Assembly: GCA_020853255.1 (NCBI GenBank)
Contig: JADYZI010000109.1
Span: 1-26,579 of the forward strand
DNA from: Acidobacteriota bacterium
GTDB lineage: Bacteria > Acidobacteriota > Blastocatellia > Pyrinomonadales > Pyrinomonadaceae
DNA: 26,579 bases
Reading direction: 5' to 3'
The notes beneath the pieces are model-generated. The model did not search any database. It was not told where the DNA came from and saw only the letters and a program-made list of their open reading frames with translations. The position numbers were made by a program, and so were the translations under genes. Shown here piece after piece: positions 22,869 to 26,579 of the stretch (positions within the stretch are counted from its first letter, which is position 1; each line of letters starts with the position of its first letter).

Positions 22869-24911
22869 ATGACCATCAATGACTTTGTAGTTCGCTTTGC
22901 CAATGTCAACGGCACCGGCTCGGCGTCGGCTAATGCTTTGTTTACCAAGGCGGTTTTTCGGATGGGCGTTCCAGTAACGCCAAAGAATATTTTTCCGTCG
23001 AATATCCAGGGCTTGCCGACGTGGTACGAGGTGCGCGTGTCGGAAAAGGGTTACCTTGGGCGGCGTGAAGGCGTTGACCTGATGGTGGCGGTCAATCCGC
23101 AGTCGATGAAAAAGGATTATGCCGACGTGATGAGCGGCGGTTACTTTTTATACGACTCGTCGAAGCCCCTGCCGCCTGGTTATGACCGCGACGACATCAC
23201 GCACATCGGCATTCCGCTGATGGAGATGTGCAACGCCGAGTACACCGATGCACGCCAGCGGCAGCTTTTTAAGAATATCGTCTATATCGGCGCGTTGGTC
23301 GCGCTGTTCAAGATCGAATTTTCAGTGATCGAACAGCTGATCGGCGAGCAGTTCAAGGGCAAGGAAAAGCTGATCGAGCCGAATATCAAAGCCTTAAAGA
23401 TGGGCGAAAATTGGGTGCTTGAAAACATTGGCTTCGATGATTTCGATATGAGGATCGAACGGCGCCATCTTCTCGGCGACAAGATCCTTTACGGCGGCAA
23501 CTCGGCATGTGCTCTTGGGGCGATATATGGCGGGGCGACAGTTGCGGCCTGGTATCCGATCACGCCTTCGACATCGGTTGTCGATGCGTTTGCGAAATAC
23601 GCTTCGAAATATCGTGTGGACGCCGAGACGGGAAAGAACAACTATGCGATCGTCCAGGCCGAAGACGAACTTGCCGCGATCGGGATGGTCATGGGCGCGA
23701 TGTGGAACGGAGCCCGGGCATTTACGGCAACAAGCGGCCCCGGCGTTAGCCTGATGAACGAATTTTTGGGACTCGGATATTTTGCCGAGATACCGACCGT
23801 TCTGATCGATGTCCAGCGTACCGGCCCTTCGACCGGAATGCCGACGCGGACGCAGCAATCCGATCTGCTGCTCGCGGCGTACGCGTCGCATGGCGACACG
23901 AAGCATCCGCTGCTTCTGCCGGCGACGCCGAAAGAATGTTTTGAAATGACGGCACAAGCGTTTGACCTGTCGGAACAACTCCAAACGCCCGTGATCGTGA
24001 TGACCGATCTCGATCTCGGGATGAACGATCATGTCACCGAACCGCTCGAGTGGGACGATACGCGGGCGTACAAACGCGGAAAGGTATTGACCGGTGAGCA
24101 GCTCGATGAGATCTACGGCGGCGCGCGGACACTCTTGTCCGCAACGGCCGACGTTTCGTCGGGAGCGAACGGCAACGGACATGTCGCCGGAGGAAACGGC
24201 GATGCGGACAAGAGTGTTCTCGCTGCGGCCGATCTCGAAACGCAGCCCGATGCCGAAGCGGAATCGGCCGGTTCATATATCGAACAATTTCGCGGCAAGT
24301 ATGGCCGTTATCTTGATATTGACGACGACGGAATTCCATATCGAACAATTCCCGGAACGCATCTGACACGCGGGGCATATACGACACGCGGTTCGTCGCG
24401 CGATGAATACGCCGTTTATACCGAAGACGGCGACGCATACCGCCGCAACGTTGACCGGCTCGCAAAAAAATGGAAAACCGCCGAGGAACTCGTTCCGCCG
24501 CCGCTTTTCTATGCACCGCAAGCCGACGGCACGGAACGTGTCAGCAGCCCGAACGTCAGCAAGGGTTCGACACAGGGCGTTATTTATTTTGGGACGTCAA
24601 CCTATGCCGCCCGCGAAGCGATAGAAATGCTCGACGCGGACGGCATCCACCTCGACGCAATGCGGCCGCGTGCTTTTCCCTTTGGCAAGGCGTTCCGTGA
24701 ATTCGTCGCTGCCCATGAACGCATATTCGTAATCGAACAAAACCGCGACGCTCAATTCCGCAGTTTGATGATGATCGAACTTGGCACCGGCTCGTCGGAA
24801 CCGGGAGCAATAGCGGCTGGGTTATCGGACAAACTCGTTTCAGTCCTAAACTACGACGGCATGCCGATCACGGCGGATAATATTTACAGGCAGATAACAG
24901 CGAATTTCTAG
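22869..24911 (+). CDS. korA: 2-oxoacid:acceptor oxidoreductase, fused gamma-alpha subunit
   Basis: The 680-aa protein joins a gamma domain (about 1-190, starting DFVVRFANVNGTGSASANALF) to a TPP-type alpha domain (from about 205: GGNSACALGAIYGGATVAAWYPITPSTSVVDAF, then TSGPGVSLMNEFLGL and IDVQRTGPSTGMPTRTQQSD). This is the KorA layout of ferredoxin-dependent oxidative decarboxylation of 2-oxoglutarate or similar acids. The beta subunit is not in the window. Three extra segments coincide with repeats: R3 at about residues 418-452, R2 at about 557-568 and R1 at about 643-652. The ATG at 22869 is 7 nt after the toxin stop. A GTG at 22833 inside the toxin gene is rejected. The FAD/iron-sulfur protein at 10942 may be its electron partner. 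Confidence 0.87.
   Translation: MTINDFVVRFANVNGTGSASANALFTKAVFRMGVPVTPKNIFPSNIQGLPTWYEVRVSEKGYLGRREGVDLMVAVNPQSMKKDYADVMSGGYFLYDSSKPLPPGYDRDDITHIGIPLMEMCNAEYTDARQRQLFKNIVYIGALVALFKIEFSVIEQLIGEQFKGKEKLIEPNIKALKMGENWVLENIGFDDFDMRIERRHLLGDKILYGGNSACALGAIYGGATVAAWYPITPSTSVVDAFAKYASKYRVDAETGKNNYAIVQAEDELAAIGMVMGAMWNGARAFTATSGPGVSLMNEFLGLGYFAEIPTVLIDVQRTGPSTGMPTRTQQSDLLLAAYASHGDTKHPLLLPATPKECFEMTAQAFDLSEQLQTPVIVMTDLDLGMNDHVTEPLEWDDTRAYKRGKVLTGEQLDEIYGGARTLLSATADVSSGANGNGHVAGGNGDADKSVLAAADLETQPDAEAESAGSYIEQFRGKYGRYLDIDDDGIPYRTIPGTHLTRGAYTTRGSSRDEYAVYTEDGDAYRRNVDRLAKKWKTAEELVPPPLFYAPQADGTERVSSPNVSKGSTQGVIYFGTSTYAAREAIEMLDADGIHLDAMRPRAFPFGKAFREFVAAHERIFVIEQNRDAQFRSLMMIELGTGSSEPGAIAAGLSDKLVSVLNYDGMPITADNIYRQITANF
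24121..24223. repeat. R3 inverted repeat inside korA
   Basis: Left arm GCGGACACTCTTGTCCGCA (from 24127) and right arm TGCGGACAAGAGTGTTC (from 24203) are near-perfect reverse complements, with about 60 bp between. The left arm is itself a hairpin. The block is read in frame as a Ser/Ala/Gly/Asn-rich linker. Confidence 0.75.
24541..24573. repeat. R2 repeat inside korA
   Basis: TCAGCAGCCCGAACGTCAGC and the next 13 bases match the R2 block at 11930-11960. It encodes SSPNVSKGST between FYAPQADGTER and GVIYFGTSTYAAREA. Confidence 0.7.
24796..24824. repeat. R1 repeat inside korA
   Basis: GGAACCGGGAGCAATAGCGG and the following CTGGGTTA match the R1 arm at 22271 and 903. It is read in frame as SEPGAIAAGL near the C-terminus, between MMIELGTG and SDKLVSVLNYDG. 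Confidence 0.75.
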
Positions 24912-25208
24912 ATGCGATACGATTTTGAGTGGGATATTCGAACGGCTCGCAGCAATTTTCGCAAGTATAAGATCAGCTTTGAACGTGCAGCCTCGGTCTT
25001 TCGAGATCCGCATCTGCTTTCGATTCCGGACGAAGAACATAGCGAATCGGAAGAGCGATGGATTACAATGGGAATTGATTAGGCCGGCAAATTGCTCATA
25101 CTCTCACACACGTTCTTGAAAACTGCGAAAAGTGCTTCGAGAATCAGAATAATCTCAGCACGAAAAGCGACCAAGAATGAGGAAGCTCAATATGAAGAAG
25201 GAATATGA
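24912..25208 (+). pseudogene. BrnT-family toxin gene with in-frame amber codon
   Basis: The ATG at 24912 directly follows the korA stop codon. The frame reads MRYDFEWDIRTARSNFRKYK...ISFERAASVFRDP...SEERWITMGID, the BrnT pattern, and then meets TAG at 25080-25082. The same frame continues AGKLLILSHTFLKTAKSASR and RIIRIISARKAT-like sequence (written IRIISARKATKNEEAQYEE) to TGA at 25206-25208, which is the normal BrnT C-terminus. So one nonsense codon splits an otherwise complete gene of about 98 codons. The truncated product of 56 aa lacks the catalytic C-terminal part and is probably inactive. Confidence 0.8.
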
Positions 25209-25386
25209 CTTTTCAAAAGGTGTGCGCGGGAAGTTTTACAATCCCGATGGCGATTTCAATTTTCCCGTTTATCTAGAGCCGGAAATAGCTCGGTTCATTG
25301 ACAAGCTGTCTGCTGAGAAGAAACTCGACCGAAGCAAATTAGTAAATCGTTTACTGAAAAAGGACATAGAAATAATCGAGTTTTGA
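25192..25386 (+). CDS. BrnA/CopG-like antitoxin, partner of BrnT
   Basis: The 64-aa protein begins MKKEYDFSKGVRGKFYNPDG. It then has FNFPVYLEPEIARFIDKLSAEKKLDRSKLVNRLLKKDIEII, a ribbon-helix-helix-like segment found in antitoxins paired with BrnT toxins. GAGGAA about 7 nt upstream supports the ATG at 25192. An ATG at 25177 would add five residues. It overlaps the 3' end of the broken toxin reading frame by 17 nt. The antitoxin appears intact although its toxin is not. Confidence 0.78.
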   Translation: MKKEYDFSKGVRGKFYNPDGDFNFPVYLEPEIARFIDKLSAEKKLDRSKLVNRLLKKDIEIIEF

Positions 25387-25588
25387 TCACCGCAGTCGAG
25401 CAAATACGGCTTGTAGTCCACGGTTGGTTCCCAAAACATTAAGGAATATCGATCCGATTCTCAATAAAACTTGCTTTGGATAGAATAGGTTACAAGCAAA
25501 ATCCTATTCACAGATCCCTCGGAATCTTGTAAAATACCTTCCAGCCCGGGCCGGTTCCGGTTCGTTCCTTGTTTGCCTTAAAAGTTTG
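25387..25588. other. Intergenic region before the terminal gene
   Basis: I see no gene in these 202 bases. AT-rich sequence such as TAGAAT near 25477 and GTAAAAT near 25529 could hold promoter elements for the next gene, but no matched -35/-10 pair is convincing. Confidence 0.35.
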
Positions 25589-26579
25589 ATGAGTAAAACA
25601 TTTCGTGGTTTGGTCGCGGTCGCGTTGGTCGTGACGGCGGTTACAGTTGCGGCTTTGCCTGTTTGCGGGCAAGGGTTGTCGCGATGGGCTTTGGGGCGGC
25701 CGTCGCTGCTGATCGATATGCCGGCCGATCCGTCGGCGGGCGGAGTTGCGTGGGCCGAGCGGTCTATATATTCGATCTTTCCCAATTCGTGGTCGGCCGA
25801 AGGCGGCGGCGTGCGGATCGAGGTTGCCCGAATTTATTCGACAAAGAACCCGTCCGATCTTCTTGCCGAGATCAGCCAGAAAGCAAACACGCCGATGGCT
25901 GCAACCGGCCGAGGACAGATCTCGGGCAGGGATTTTGTAAACTCCATTGGCCAAACGCGAATGGCGGCGGTCATCGGGCATGACGGAGGCGTGCTTGGCG
26001 GAGCAAGCTGGGTCGTGATGGCGGCGTATAAAGACCAGGCCGGACAAGCGCTGGCGAGTGCGATCTTCAACTCAATAAAGGTCGAACGCGAAGGGAACCG
26101 GCACTGGGCGCTACGCAGCCTCGGTCCGACGTTTCTTGCCGCCGAACTGCCGTTTGAACTGACCGCGATCGCCGGCGGCACGGAAGGCCGCAAAGATTGG
26201 GAAAGCAGCTTCGACGGAATGAATGTCCGCGTCAGCACCGAAGTTCCGTCGCCCGGCGCCGTATTTGAAAAGGAAAATACGCTCAAAGGCTTTGTCGAAG
26301 GCGATAGGTCGCGGCCGGGCGTGACAGATTTTACGTTTACGCGTGAAAAATACAAACTCGGCGATAAAGACGGCGATCTGATAACAAAGACATTCAAACG
26401 CGGTGGACGCAGTTATCGGATCTATGAGTTCGCATTCATCGAAAAACGTAGCGCGCTTACCGCAAGCATTCAGATCGATCCGAACCGCACCGACCATCAG
26501 CTAACGACCGAACGCATTCTTCGCACGTTCCGTACGACGATCAACTCGATCTACGGATGGAAGACTTACTCGATCGGCA
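25589..26579 (+). CDS. Secreted hypothetical protein, 3' end outside window
   Basis: An ATG at 25589 opens a frame that stays open to the last base (330 codons visible). It begins with a signal peptide (MSKTFRGLVAVALVVTAVTV... with likely cleavage near VCG-Q). Two similar-looking halves may be present. The first runs SLLIDMPADP...GVRIEVARIYS...VVMAAYKDQAGQALASAIFNSIKV. The second runs TFLAAELPFEL...MNVRVSTEVPS...IEKRSALTASIQIDPN...ILRTFRTTINSI. No enzyme motif is visible and I do not recognise the family. Start support is weak because no clear ribosome binding site precedes it. Confidence 0.7.
   Translation, partial: MSKTFRGLVAVALVVTAVTVAALPVCGQGLSRWALGRPSLLIDMPADPSAGGVAWAERSIYSIFPNSWSAEGGGVRIEVARIYSTKNPSDLLAEISQKANTPMAATGRGQISGRDFVNSIGQTRMAAVIGHDGGVLGGASWVVMAAYKDQAGQALASAIFNSIKVEREGNRHWALRSLGPTFLAAELPFELTAIAGGTEGRKDWESSFDGMNVRVSTEVPSPGAVFEKENTLKGFVEGDRSRPGVTDFTFTREKYKLGDKDGDLITKTFKRGGRSYRIYEFAFIEKRSALTASIQIDPNRTDHQLTTERILRTFRTTINSIYGWKTYSIG

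Noticed and set aside
23394..24182. Long open frame on the minus strand opposite korA
   Set aside because: It is fully antisense to a well-supported enzyme gene, its product is Arg-rich and low in family-like motifs, and such frames are expected opposite GC-rich codons.
25080..25082. Programmed read-through or recoding of UAG in the BrnT gene
   Set aside because: No stimulatory structure or second example is seen in the window, so a simple nonsense mutation is the plainer explanation.

Overview
The window is bacterial chromosomal DNA of moderate GC content. It has tightly packed and often overlapping genes, almost all on the + strand. My best guess for the host is an Acidobacteriota of the Blastocatellia / Pyrinomonadaceae type. 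That rests on gene style and on small dispersed repeats, and it is an inference: no rRNA or other phylogenetic marker is present. Both ends cut through genes, a DUF4190 membrane protein on the left and a secreted protein of unknown function on the right.

Layout. (1) 1-2978: the tail of a DUF4190 protein, a NuoI-type ferredoxin subunit, an ImmA/IrrE-like protein with an altered zinc motif, and a GAF-SpoIIE phosphatase ending at a bidirectional terminator. (2) 3009-5523: a small hypothetical on the minus strand, a secreted FecR-domain protein with C-terminal RQxKPGR repeats, and a convergent CPBP (CAAX-type) membrane protease. (3) 5704-10709: an overlapping operon of hutI, a SnoaL/NTF2-like gene, hutH and two tandem paralogous exported proteins with an M15 (VanY-like) H/D/H metal-site pattern. 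HutI and HutH are steps of histidine degradation; hutU is not in the window. (4) 10942-12927: a GltD-like FAD/NAD(P) and iron-sulfur oxidoreductase. (5) 12936-22861: an accessory block bounded by two ParE-type toxin-antitoxin pairs. It holds a WD40 protein, DUF2200, a frameshifted RibD/DHFR-like gene, an ArsR regulator with a clear operator, an SRPBCC protein, a secreted hypothetical, DUF1801, a PD-(D/E)XK-like protein, an intact RibD/DHFR-like protein, an unknown protein, an alpha/beta hydrolase and a VOC protein. (6) 22869-24911: a fused gamma/alpha 2-oxoacid:acceptor oxidoreductase, probably the functional partner of the GltD-like protein. (7) 24912-25386: a BrnT toxin gene broken by an amber codon and its intact antitoxin. 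(8) 25589-end: the partial secreted protein.

The most striking non-gene signal is a set of short dispersed palindromic repeats. They lie between genes as REP or MITE-like hairpin elements. Some also lie in frame inside the two metabolic genes (the GltD-like gene and korA), where they code for extra peptide segments. A second notable arrangement is that korA sits with almost no gap between two toxin-antitoxin modules, so its expression may be tied to a toxin-antitoxin promoter.
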